Source: Levilactobacillus mulengensis (lineage in GTDB: Bacteria > Bacillota > Bacilli > Lactobacillales > Lactobacillaceae). From it: 42,640 nt of DNA. The notes below the pieces were generated by a model. It did no database searches. It saw only the letters and a list, made by a program, of their open reading frames with translations, and was not told the origin of the DNA. The stretch is from contig NZ_RHNW01000020.1 of assembly GCF_003946045.1 (NCBI RefSeq), positions 1 to 42,640 on the forward strand, read 5' to 3'. This document shows positions 1 through 8,013 of this stretch, in pieces; position 1 is the first letter of the stretch, and each line of letters starts with the position of its first letter. Made by a program: the position numbers and the translations under genes.

Positions 1-78
1 ATTGAACCAGCTACCCGATCCGTACGTAATCACATTCTTGTACCCGTGACTAATCAGATACCGAAGGAATACGTTAAC
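1..78. repeat. Terminal overlap identical to 42563-42640
   Basis: The first 78 bases equal the last 78, and the endolysin frame is continuous across the join. This is the expected result of assembling a circular molecule; the real genome is about 42562 bases. Confidence 0.95.
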
Positions 79-399
79 TTGGCTGGTCGTGGAATATGGT
101 AAGTCGGATGCTTCAACATCGATTGCAAGTACCGTGGACTTATCTAAGCCCATCTTCTTCACCCATGATAGAAAGTATTGAGCTTCAGCTGTTCCCCGAC
201 CATGGAAGAAGTGGTAAACCCCAACGGTATCAAACACCTTGAATCCATTAGCAATCTGATTGCCAGCCTTGGGACTGAGATAACCAGTTCCTTCTGTTAG
301 CTTGACCATAATCCCATCAGCGCCCCAACCTTTGAGTTGTTTCATGTAAGCCAGGGAATCAGATTGGTATGATGACAGGTCAACAATCTTTTTAGTCAT
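1..399 (-). CDS. lys: Endolysin, GH25 muramidase (N-terminal part; continues across the circular junction)
   Basis: These 133 codons are the catalytic half of the phage lysin, which cuts the glycan strands of host peptidoglycan at lysis. The family 25 lysozyme pattern is clear: KIVDLSSYQ near the start (Asp7), GIMVKLTEG, VYHFFHG and LAIDVEA (Asp94, Glu96), the acidic residues expected in the active site. The frame is open to base 1 and continues in frame at 42562 in the circle, giving a 274-residue protein. The ATG at 399 overlaps the end of the holin gene, so the two are probably translationally coupled. No signal peptide is seen, consistent with holin-dependent release. Confidence 0.9.
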   Translation of the reverse strand, partial: MTKKIVDLSSYQSDSLAYMKQLKGWGADGIMVKLTEGTGYLSPKAGNQIANGFKVFDTVGVYHFFHGRGTAEAQYFLSWVKKMGLDKSTVLAIDVEASDLPYSTTSQVNVFLRYLISHGYKNVITYGSGSWFN

Positions 400-820
400 T
401 GTCGTCAGTCCCTTCTGATGGGGTAATGACCTCCGTTGGTGCCGGGGTAACTACTGGGGCATGATTATCCCCACCGGCTGCCTTGTACGTTTGGTAAGCC
501 TTCTCAACCAATCCTGAGATAGTTTGAACATCTAAATCAAAGCCATTGGCCGTTAATTGAGCGTTGACGAAGCGGATTGCTTCCTTCTTACGATCAGACT
601 TAGATAAGCCAGCCATGACTGCCATTTCTGGCACAATCGTATTCGCCAAGTTTAATCCCAATTCTAATCCTTGCTTGACGTGGATATTCTTTTCAGTCTG
701 TACCTTGTGAGTTAATAGTGGTTTTACCAACTTGTACACAGCGGGAATTAACACCATTAAGAAGGCGACTACACCCGCATTATTAAGCCAATTGAACACA
801 TCTGTAATTTCTTTGAACAT
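392..820 (-). CDS. Phage holin, LLH family
   Basis: A 142-residue membrane protein immediately upstream of the endolysin. One clear transmembrane segment lies at about residues 14-30 (GVVAFLMVLIPAVYKLV), followed by a long soluble region with Lys/Glu-rich helices and an acidic tail (TPSEGTDDND). This layout, the length and the position before a GH25 lysin fit the LLH-type holins first described in Lactobacillus phage LL-H. It would open the membrane at the timed end of the lytic cycle. The stop codon lies inside the first codons of the lysin gene. Family placement is from recalled pattern, not a search. Confidence 0.8.
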   Translation of the reverse strand: MFKEITDVFNWLNNAGVVAFLMVLIPAVYKLVKPLLTHKVQTEKNIHVKQGLELGLNLANTIVPEMAVMAGLSKSDRKKEAIRFVNAQLTANGFDLDVQTISGLVEKAYQTYKAAGGDNHAPVVTPAPTEVITPSEGTDDND

Positions 821-876
821 AATATTCCTCCAATTTTGCGTAAATTAAAAGCACTGACTAACTGGCTGAGTAGAAG

Positions 877-1044
877 CTAGTTAGTGGTGCTTGTGGTCGT
901 TGCTTGAGTTGTTGGCACTACATATGTTTTGCCAGTGATCTGCTTGTATTGATCGGAATTAATGAATCCGTTTTCGACATACCATTCAATATTTGGATCC
1001 AAGTAACCGAGTCCGTAGAAAAATGAAATTGTATCAAAGTCCAC
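877..1044 (-). CDS. XkdX-family small phage protein
   Basis: A 55-residue frame with a GTG start preceded by GGAGGTAATCATA at good spacing. It contains WYVENGFINSDQYKQITGK, closely resembling the XkdX family found between baseplate/fibre genes and the lysis cassette in many Gram-positive siphophages and PBSX-like prophages. The C-terminal third is Thr-rich. Its exact role is not established; it is regarded as a tail-associated accessory protein. It sits between the 148-residue gene upstream and the holin, in the same late transcript. Confidence 0.75.
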   Translation of the reverse strand: MDFDTISFFYGLGYLDPNIEWYVENGFINSDQYKQITGKTYVVPTTQATTTSTTN

Positions 1045-1056
1045 TATGATTACCTC

Positions 1057-1503
1057 CTAATTAGTTGCATCTGCATCGGTGCTTTTAGCAGCCACTTGTA
1101 ATTGCGCCAGTTGGCCGCCAATTTTTGCCATTGCCTTATTAGCTTCGTCAACCGTTACTTTTAGCTGTGCTTGGGAACCACCAATTTTAGCGGCCGCCTG
1201 AGCGGTCTGGTCTAGGAGCTTTTTGTACTGAATATTTTGGTCACTGATGGTGTCAACCTGTTTAAGCACCTGGGTGTGCGGGTCATAAGTTACTTCGGCG
1301 TCTGGATCATCCACACACAACATTTGTGGCTTGCCGTCAGAGCCTATGATTTGTTTGCCATTATTATCTAGGGCCGGCGTTTGTTTCATCTTGACCATCT
1401 TCCAGCCGATATACTCGTCCGCCCCATAAGGCACCGGATCTAAGGCATATACGGCATAGCCAGCCGGCTTATCATCCGGTGCGATTGCGTAAATTGTTTT
1501 CAT
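1057..1503 (-). CDS. Hypothetical tail/baseplate-associated protein
   Basis: A 148-residue protein with the start supported by AAAGGAGATTATCAAGC upstream. The N-terminal 70 residues look like a small beta domain (YAVYALDPVPYGADEYIGWK, DNNGKQIIGSDGKP). The C-terminal half is helical and contains an internal duplication, AAKIGGSQAQLKV and MAKIGGQLAQLQV, about 25 residues apart, which may form a coiled coil. It lies directly downstream of the fibre gene and before XkdX, where siphophages often encode small fibre accessory or chaperone proteins. No family was recognised. Confidence 0.6.
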   Translation of the reverse strand: MKTIYAIAPDDKPAGYAVYALDPVPYGADEYIGWKMVKMKQTPALDNNGKQIIGSDGKPQMLCVDDPDAEVTYDPHTQVLKQVDTISDQNIQYKKLLDQTAQAAAKIGGSQAQLKVTVDEANKAMAKIGGQLAQLQVAAKSTDADATN

Positions 1504-1536
1504 GCTTGATAATCTCCTTTGCTTTTTTGATTAAAC

Positions 1537-4167
1537 TTACAAAGCCTTCTTAAGGAGGCGGGAGCCGATAGTGGAGTCCACGTAAGACGACGAGCCGTCG
1601 CCGTACCAGAACCAAAGACCGGAGTAGCCAGCGCCCCAATTCCAGCTGCCACCAGTGTAGACCACATGGTTACCACTGCTAGTAACATAGCTATCGTCAT
1701 GATAGTAAGTGTTGTATCGGTCGTTGTTAGCGGAAGTAGGAGCCTCCACACTTGGATGATCTTTATCAAATCCAAGACCGGTAATGTTTGAACCTATTGG
1801 TTGTAATGAATAATTGAGCTTGTAATAGGGACTTGCGAACATGTCTGACGCATACTTGGTTGCATCATCACACGAGTATAGAGACAAGTTATTAATGTTT
1901 AAGCCGTCTGTCCACATTGCCAAGTTGCCATAGAGATTTTCAATCCCGCGGTAAGTCATTGATCCATAGCCATTACTATGGTTAACGTTGCCGGATGATC
2001 CCTTAATACCGTCAGCGGCGCCAGCGACTTCTGCTCCAGACAGTACGTCATCAGCAACCCCCTTCATAATTGACTGGGAATCTAGCGTGGCAAATTCTAT
2101 TGTAAACAGAGTTTGTAGCGCGTCTAGTGTGTGCACATCCCACAAGTGATAACCCTTCTTACCATCTGTGTTATTAGCAACCGCTGAACTTCTTAGCTGA
2201 ACAATGGTTTGGCTAGTCGTTGGCGTAGCTCCAGTTTTTGACTGTAATTTGCCTGAAATAATCGACCCTTCGTATCGGGAAACATCGACATAGTCTAGCT
2301 CTTTCTTATTGTCAAAATCATAGAAACAGTTTGGGAGATACCAGTCATCGCCTTGCTTAACCAGCGAAACTTGCCAAGTGCTTAATGGTTTATTTTGGGT
2401 TTTACGGATGTAGAATTTTGGTAAGCGAACAAACGCGTTGCCATACGAATCGGTGACGGTTTTGTCCATCAATCCCCATGGACCACGAGTATCAAAGTCG
2501 TTTTGAGCGCCATTGATACCAGCTTTTAGGCCCACCGCAGAATCGGTCCGCTGTAAGGCCCCAGATGATGAGCCATCCCAACTAACGCCGTAAATGTTAC
2601 CGTCCACGGTTGGCAACGGGTCACTGACCGTAAAGTAGTCGCTCGACCCAACTGCATTTTCAGCATTAACGCGGAACAAGTAATCGTTTCCAGCTTCAAT
2701 GCCATCAGTAACCGTCCCAGTAAGGCTATCAGGATTTAATGCGACTTTCGTCCAGTCCGTGCCACCTTGCTTTTGATACTCCAGGCTGTATCCGATGATT
2801 TCAGAGCCACCATCACTTTCTGGTGCCGTGACCGTGTAGTCGAAGCCTTTTTTGCTAACATCGTACTCAGCTGTCAGTGACGGGATTCCTGGTGCCTTCG
2901 CTGTTAGACTCCATTTCCATGTGGTTGTAGTACCGTTATAAGTGAAGCTCCACATCGCCCCGTCTGGGCCGATCCCGTAGCCAGTAACTAAGCCGTCAAA
3001 ATCGCAGAAATATTCTCCAATAAGCGAATGGCCAGTTGGATTATTTTTAGCGTCAATGTCAACTAAGAGCTTGCCGGTATCTTTGGTGCCGATAATTGAT
3101 TTCAGTTTGGTATCCACGTCTTCCCCACTAGCAATCACAAACTTAGCGGAGCCATCGTCACCAGTTAATTTGTGTTTTTGCCAGTTAGAAGTATCAGTAG
3201 TATGGACAACTTTGCTATCGTCAGCTTTGGTTGCAAGCTGTTGCTGTGTTGCATAATTACTTAGGTCCACTTGCGTGCCATCTTTACCGGCTGGTCCTTG
3301 AGGCCCCTGTGGACCGGTTGCTCCATCTTTTCCATCCTTACCGGCTGGTCCTTGAATCTGTCCACAATCCTTCCACGCGTTATTCGTCCAGATATACAGT
3401 TCTTCGGCAACTAAGTAACCATCGCCTTCACTAGCCGTTGCTGGAAGCTGGTAAGTAGTGTCAGCCTTACCTTTAATCTCTAGTCCTTGTCCGGTATCAC
3501 CTTTCGGGCCTTGAATACCTTGGTCACCTTTGTCACCTTTATCACCCTTCGGCCCTTGAGGTCCAGTATCACCAGTTGCACCCGTATCCCCTTTCGGCCC
3601 TTGAATTCCTTGTGGGCCCTGAATTCCTTGTGGCCCTTGCAATGTGGCGACTTTGTTAGTTAAGTCAGTCTTAAGCTGATCAAATTCCTGTTGGAAAGTA
3701 TCAAGACTCATAACCGGAATAACATCTCCAGAATCACTCATAACATTTTCGGTAATCGTGAATCCTTGTGGGTCATCGCTTGGGAAGATGGCGTTGTACG
3801 TAGTCGTAGCAGTAGTCGTTGAGGTGGTTGAACCGTCATCGGTTAAGCCCTCTTGACTACCAGGTGTTACTAGGCTGGACAAGGTCACCCAAACTTCAAT
3901 GGTGTAATCATCGGGTACCAGGGCATTCATGACCTCAGCGTCAACTGGCATGGTAATCAATCCGGCTAATGGCTGCTTAATCGTAGCCATATCAATCGAC
4001 TTAGTGAATACATAACCGGTGTCATTAGCAACCTTTACATCAATGTCCGTTGCATTAGTTAAGTCGAATGCTGAACCGTCTTGGGTAATCGCCAAATTGA
4101 ACGATGCTGTGGTATCGAGGTATTTTACCTCATTGTTACCATCGGTAAAGTACAGTTCTTTACTCAC
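1537..4167 (-). CDS. Receptor-binding fibre: BppU-type N-domain, collagen-like repeats, FN3, lectin-like tip
   Basis: An 876-residue fibre. Residues 1-100 resemble the BppU/DUF2479 baseplate-attachment domain. Two Gly-X-Y stretches (about 177-228 and 271-298, e.g. GPQGIQGPQGIQGPKGDTG) predict collagen-like trimer segments. An FN3-like domain follows at about 430-535 (PSLTAEYDV, GYSLEYQKQG, YLFRVNAENAVGSSD). The last 330 residues look like a C-type-lectin/formylglycine-enzyme-like fold ending GGSWNWGAGYSGLWFW ... SSYVDSTIGSRLLKKAL, as in targets of diversity-generating retroelements. The start chosen is the second GTG, best spaced from GGAGGCGGTGCAA. It probably recognises the host surface. 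Confidence 0.8.
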   Translation of the reverse strand: MSKELYFTDGNNEVKYLDTTASFNLAITQDGSAFDLTNATDIDVKVANDTGYVFTKSIDMATIKQPLAGLITMPVDAEVMNALVPDDYTIEVWVTLSSLVTPGSQEGLTDDGSTTSTTTATTTYNAIFPSDDPQGFTITENVMSDSGDVIPVMSLDTFQQEFDQLKTDLTNKVATLQGPQGIQGPQGIQGPKGDTGATGDTGPQGPKGDKGDKGDQGIQGPKGDTGQGLEIKGKADTTYQLPATASEGDGYLVAEELYIWTNNAWKDCGQIQGPAGKDGKDGATGPQGPQGPAGKDGTQVDLSNYATQQQLATKADDSKVVHTTDTSNWQKHKLTGDDGSAKFVIASGEDVDTKLKSIIGTKDTGKLLVDIDAKNNPTGHSLIGEYFCDFDGLVTGYGIGPDGAMWSFTYNGTTTTWKWSLTAKAPGIPSLTAEYDVSKKGFDYTVTAPESDGGSEIIGYSLEYQKQGGTDWTKVALNPDSLTGTVTDGIEAGNDYLFRVNAENAVGSSDYFTVSDPLPTVDGNIYGVSWDGSSSGALQRTDSAVGLKAGINGAQNDFDTRGPWGLMDKTVTDSYGNAFVRLPKFYIRKTQNKPLSTWQVSLVKQGDDWYLPNCFYDFDNKKELDYVDVSRYEGSIISGKLQSKTGATPTTSQTIVQLRSSAVANNTDGKKGYHLWDVHTLDALQTLFTIEFATLDSQSIMKGVADDVLSGAEVAGAADGIKGSSGNVNHSNGYGSMTYRGIENLYGNLAMWTDGLNINNLSLYSCDDATKYASDMFASPYYKLNYSLQPIGSNITGLGFDKDHPSVEAPTSANNDRYNTYYHDDSYVTSSGNHVVYTGGSWNWGAGYSGLWFWYGDGSSSYVDSTIGSRLLKKAL

Positions 4168-4399
4168 TTGCACCGCCTCCTAGGGCATTCGTGGATTCAG
4201 TTTTTAACCGGGTTAGTACCAATCGCTTAAACCCAGCCCACATATCTTCCTTGGTTGACCCAGAGAAGGCTGTAGAAGCTTCATCAGCCGTTGCATCGAA
4301 GTTACCGTAGGCTTGGTGATTGGTACCACTAAAAACGACCGTGTAGACAACGTGAGTGGTGTTATCTGAGTTCTGCTTGACATCTAAACTAGTAATCAT
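4160..4399 (-). CDS. Small hypothetical baseplate-region protein
   Basis: A 79-residue protein beginning with MITSLDVKQNSDNTTHVVYT, predicted as a short beta-rich N-terminal half and a helical C-terminal half (EDMWAGFKRLVLTRLKTE). The start has AAAGGAAGAATGCTCA upstream. Its start overlaps the end of the S74-type fibre gene by four bases and its end overlaps the fibre gene downstream, so it is translated within the tail-tip operon. No family was recognised. Confidence 0.65.
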   Translation of the reverse strand: MITSLDVKQNSDNTTHVVYTVVFSGTNHQAYGNFDATADEASTAFSGSTKEDMWAGFKRLVLTRLKTESTNALGGGASE

Positions 4400-5406
4400 T
4401 GAGCATTCTTCCTTTCTAATTGAGTGATCCGGTAGCTGAGTTCATCTATCCGCTGATTGGACTTCTTTAAGGCTGCCAATAAGATGGAAATGGTATTGGA
4501 CTCGTTTAAGAAGTAATTCCCATTCTCATCAGTGCTAATCATATCGTTGGCAATACTTGCAGTTTTATCTCCAACCTCATTAACGTCATCAATAATCGGG
4601 CCAATATGCTGGGAGTCAGCGGAGTTATCGGAATCCTTGTACTTCCATTTTTTAACATCGGTGTTCATAACAGCAGATAAGGCTTCATCTGGTGAATAAT
4701 CTGTCACATCTCGTTTAGCAGATAAGGCTGACTTCAACTTTGTACCGTTGGAATAAACATCAGCGGCATGGATATCTGTTACACTTCCACCTCCACCTTG
4801 CTTTTCAAGGTATAAGGCACCACTATCATCACACGCTATGGTGTGCCCTTTAATTGATAATCCTTTGCTATTAATTCCGTTTGAAACGTCTAGGGTGATA
4901 ACTCCAGTGTTACCTTCGTTAAGCGTAATCATGCCACCGTAGATATCCGTTGTATACCCATCAATTATGTTACTGGCTTCAAAGCCAGAATTACTCATCG
5001 TGAATTTATCTATCCCTGAATCAATGGTAATCGTGCCACCATTGATGGTACTTCCAGATATGTTGACGCCATTAATATTCCCGGCTTGAACGTTACCTAA
5101 ATTGGCTGATAAGGCTGACAGATATTCAACCGCAAGACTAGTTACGTCCCACTTCTTAAGTGTCCAGCTACCACCAGAATAAAAGTACATTGATGTAGCA
5201 GAATTTCCGCTCATAACCACCCACATATCGCCGTCATTATGCTCTTTACCATCATCAAATGGTGTGCTAGTTGATTCGGTAATCGTGCCATCAAGGGACG
5301 TCTTGAGGTCTTTAATCTTTTCAGCTAAATCACCAGCACTCGTTGAAGCGTCTTGGGCTAACTTGGTGGCTTCATTAATGTCGACTGAACCCGTTGCAAT
5401 AATCAT
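4396..5406 (-). CDS. Tail fibre/baseplate protein with C-terminal S74-like chaperone domain
   Basis: A 336-residue minor structural protein. After an N-terminal helical region (residues 1-45) there is a beta-solenoid-like middle rich in Asn, Gly and Ser (NVQAGNINGVNISGSTINGG). The C-terminal 115 residues match the intramolecular chaperone/auto-cleaving S74 pattern: SAKRDVTDYSPDEAL (Ser as likely cleavage nucleophile), KKWKYKD, QHIGPIIDDV, then a terminal coiled coil (KKSNQRIDELSYRITQLERK). This domain usually drives trimerisation of fibre shafts and then cuts itself off. Its start codon overlaps the end of the Tal gene. The RBS is GGAGGTGGTCGAAGG. Confidence 0.75.
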   Translation of the reverse strand: MIIATGSVDINEATKLAQDASTSAGDLAEKIKDLKTSLDGTITESTSTPFDDGKEHNDGDMWVVMSGNSATSMYFYSGGSWTLKKWDVTSLAVEYLSALSANLGNVQAGNINGVNISGSTINGGTITIDSGIDKFTMSNSGFEASNIIDGYTTDIYGGMITLNEGNTGVITLDVSNGINSKGLSIKGHTIACDDSGALYLEKQGGGGSVTDIHAADVYSNGTKLKSALSAKRDVTDYSPDEALSAVMNTDVKKWKYKDSDNSADSQHIGPIIDDVNEVGDKTASIANDMISTDENGNYFLNESNTISILLAALKKSNQRIDELSYRITQLERKNAQ

Positions 5407-7997
5407 CCTTCGACCACCTCCTGATAAGTCTCACCATCATCAATATTGAAAGCAGAATCGTCATCACTGGCACTATCTGAGTCGTCAGTATCATCAGGGA
5501 TTACCACAGGTTGTTCTACCTCGGTATTTTCTCCCTCATCTTCAGCTGGGTAAGTGACGGCTAAGTCCTTGCTATCATCACGGATACCAATTGGAATTGA
5601 CCATAATCCCGAGTGACTAATCATGACAGTATGAGCCGTGTCTCGGTACTCGCTGACGTTGAATCCAATTATTAGCTGGTCATGAGCCAAGTCCGGGTAT
5701 ACCCCTTCTGGTTCAAAATGGCCACCGTACTCAATCGGTACAGACAGCTGAATATCCTGTGAAGGCTCAATCTGGTAATTAAAAATGACTGACTGAGTAA
5801 TGAGATTGATACACATTACTAGTCGGTCATCCTTGTTGTTGACGTCCCCAGCGGTAAAGAAGGCGTATGGGTAGGCAATTGAATTGGCTTGTATCGTGTT
5901 GTATTTTCCATTGTTAGTCACACCCGAGGGTACCGGATTCCAGCCAAAGTCTTGTAACTTGAAGCGAATAGTTGGGAAATAATGGCCAGCTTTCAAATCC
6001 GAGATATTACATACTTCTACCGTGCCATCCATCTGACTCCCGATCCATAGACCATTTGTTAAATCAACGTTAGGTCTCACGTAAGTTTCCATTTCACACC
6101 ATTTTGTTACCGTGCTGGAACCACTATTGATTACAGCGTGTGGGGTATATGGGAAGGTTGCTAACCATTTCTTGCCACCACTTAAATCCTTAATCTGGGA
6201 GTATATGAGGTTGTTGGCTTCATCGTAACCAAAGGAAGAGCCATGTTGACCACCTTGTACAATCATGGAATTAATTAGCTTGCCATCAGCACTCCAATGT
6301 AGGTATTGGCAATCGCTTAGATTGGACTGATTTTGCTTTCCTTTGTACGCATAGCTGGCAAGTACCTCACCATTACTCATTTTGTAAGAAAATTGCAATG
6401 CCCCAACGTGATTATTGCCGAACTCATCAGGGTTACCATCAGTGGTCTCCCACAGCTTGTTGAAGGTACCGTCAGCGTTGGCTCCAGTATCTATCCACAT
6501 TTCTGACTCATCTTTAACGAAGGCGTCATCAATTGATACGATTAAGCTACCAACAAATGGTGGGGTAATGGTGACTTCATAGCCATCCTTAGCATGTTCT
6601 GCTTCCCAAGTCAGATTATGAGTCCCGTCTTGTTGGACGTATTCCCAGTTGAAAGCCGCCACTGATAAGAATGACGTAACATTCTCACCTTCAATGAATA
6701 ACCGGGCAATTACTCGCTTACTGGTATCAGTATTCGTCCATGATTGTCCCAGTGGGGTAATTAAGCTGATACTAGCAGCATTTTGGTTCTTTTTGGCATC
6801 TTCAAACAGTTTTTTTACGTGGTCATTCCACCGCTGTTCCATGTTTTTAATGAAATTGGGAGTCACGACTGTAACCGTTGAGAACTCCCCGATGACTACC
6901 TTATTTTGAGTTGGGTCACTCTCGGAAGTCGTCCGTTGAATAACTCTGGCTTGCAAAGTTAATACTGGACTCATTGTCAGGTCGATTACCTTAATGGTAT
7001 CACCTAGTTGAGCGTCAAAATCACTGGTTACATCAACGGAATAATTGACCCGCGGGTGGTTATACAGTCTGAGTGTCTTCAATCCCAGCGATAGTAAGGC
7101 ATCGGGTTCACTGACCGTAGAACTGGTAATACTACCTTCTAACCAAGTGTTGGCATCGTTGTTGTACAGGCTATTAGCGGCGGCATCAGTGACAAAATTA
7201 CGACCACCGTTGCCCTTAGCTGTACTGATTGAGGCACCACCGGAACCATAGACATACAGTTTGGTAATCAAGGTAGTATCGACCGTTTCCCGCTTAATAC
7301 TAAGCATGTTGTCACCATAAGTGATACGTCTACCAGTATTCTGTCCCCGTTGGTCGGATAATTCCAGAATGGTATCTGTCACAATCCCAGAACTATCTAA
7401 TTTTACGTACCCATCAGCCTCACAATCGTAGGTCGTCAGGATTGTCTGCAATAATGTTTGGGAAGATGATTCCCCATCAATGGAAAAATCTGAAAGTAGC
7501 CCAGAAGTTGCATTATCCACCAGGGTTATCCCTGTACCCGCAATAATCCAGTTCATAGCCGCTGGCAAGGTACACTCTTTAATCTCTTTTTTTGTGGGAA
7601 TTGTCTTCCCTAGTCGCCAGATTAAGAGGTTAATAGCATCGGCTGAAATAAGGTTAGTTCCAGAGGTGTTATCCATGGTCTCATCAACTGTATATATCCG
7701 GTAAACCCGCCAGCGATCATTCGCTTGGTCGTAAGCCGCTAAGTGATTTCCTACTCTCAGATATTGGGCCGCTGGACTATCTGCTACCATGGTGAGACCG
7801 GTAAAGGTATCATTCCAACTCTTAGAATTAGCGTTGGGGTCAGAGGTGTTGGCTAGACTGGCTTCAGTAATGCTATCGTTTGAGCTATTATCATCGGCAA
7901 GTTGTTGCTGAATAGTCTCACCCCAGAATATATTCGTATCAGTCGCCGTATCTAAGGTGGCGACTCGTTTGAGGTTCTTATCAAGAATGACGTACAC
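5403..7997 (-). CDS. tal: Tail-associated Tal protein with C-terminal beta-propeller receptor domain
   Basis: An 864-residue baseplate hub. The first 370 residues fit the siphophage Tal/prophage tail endopeptidase family (gp27-like hub: LRVGNHLAAYDQANDRWRVY, DAINLLIWRLGKTIP, TLLQTILTTYDCEADGYV, LITKLYVYGSGG). From about residue 540 the sequence resembles the propeller of phage P68 receptor-binding protein, TagC and helveticin J (QGGQHGSSFGYDEANNLIYS, GGHFEPEGVYPDLAHDQLII). It ends in a strongly acidic tail (DDTDDSDSASDDDS). The GTG start has AAGGAGCTAAGAC before it. It probably contacts wall polymers and helps trigger DNA ejection. Confidence 0.82.
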   Translation of the reverse strand: MYVILDKNLKRVATLDTATDTNIFWGETIQQQLADDNSSNDSITEASLANTSDPNANSKSWNDTFTGLTMVADSPAAQYLRVGNHLAAYDQANDRWRVYRIYTVDETMDNTSGTNLISADAINLLIWRLGKTIPTKKEIKECTLPAAMNWIIAGTGITLVDNATSGLLSDFSIDGESSSQTLLQTILTTYDCEADGYVKLDSSGIVTDTILELSDQRGQNTGRRITYGDNMLSIKRETVDTTLITKLYVYGSGGASISTAKGNGGRNFVTDAAANSLYNNDANTWLEGSITSSTVSEPDALLSLGLKTLRLYNHPRVNYSVDVTSDFDAQLGDTIKVIDLTMSPVLTLQARVIQRTTSESDPTQNKVVIGEFSTVTVVTPNFIKNMEQRWNDHVKKLFEDAKKNQNAASISLITPLGQSWTNTDTSKRVIARLFIEGENVTSFLSVAAFNWEYVQQDGTHNLTWEAEHAKDGYEVTITPPFVGSLIVSIDDAFVKDESEMWIDTGANADGTFNKLWETTDGNPDEFGNNHVGALQFSYKMSNGEVLASYAYKGKQNQSNLSDCQYLHWSADGKLINSMIVQGGQHGSSFGYDEANNLIYSQIKDLSGGKKWLATFPYTPHAVINSGSSTVTKWCEMETYVRPNVDLTNGLWIGSQMDGTVEVCNISDLKAGHYFPTIRFKLQDFGWNPVPSGVTNNGKYNTIQANSIAYPYAFFTAGDVNNKDDRLVMCINLITQSVIFNYQIEPSQDIQLSVPIEYGGHFEPEGVYPDLAHDQLIIGFNVSEYRDTAHTVMISHSGLWSIPIGIRDDSKDLAVTYPAEDEGENTEVEQPVVIPDDTDDSDSASDDDSAFNIDDGETYQEVVEG

Positions 7998-8013
7998 ACG
8001 TCTTAGCTCCTTT

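Noticed and set aside
1500..1775. 91-codon minus-strand frame at the fibre tip
   Set aside because: It overlaps the conserved lectin-like end of the fibre in another frame and has no RBS.
1537..4167. A complete diversity-generating retroelement
   Set aside because: No reverse transcriptase or template repeat was seen anywhere in the window; only the target-like fold is present.
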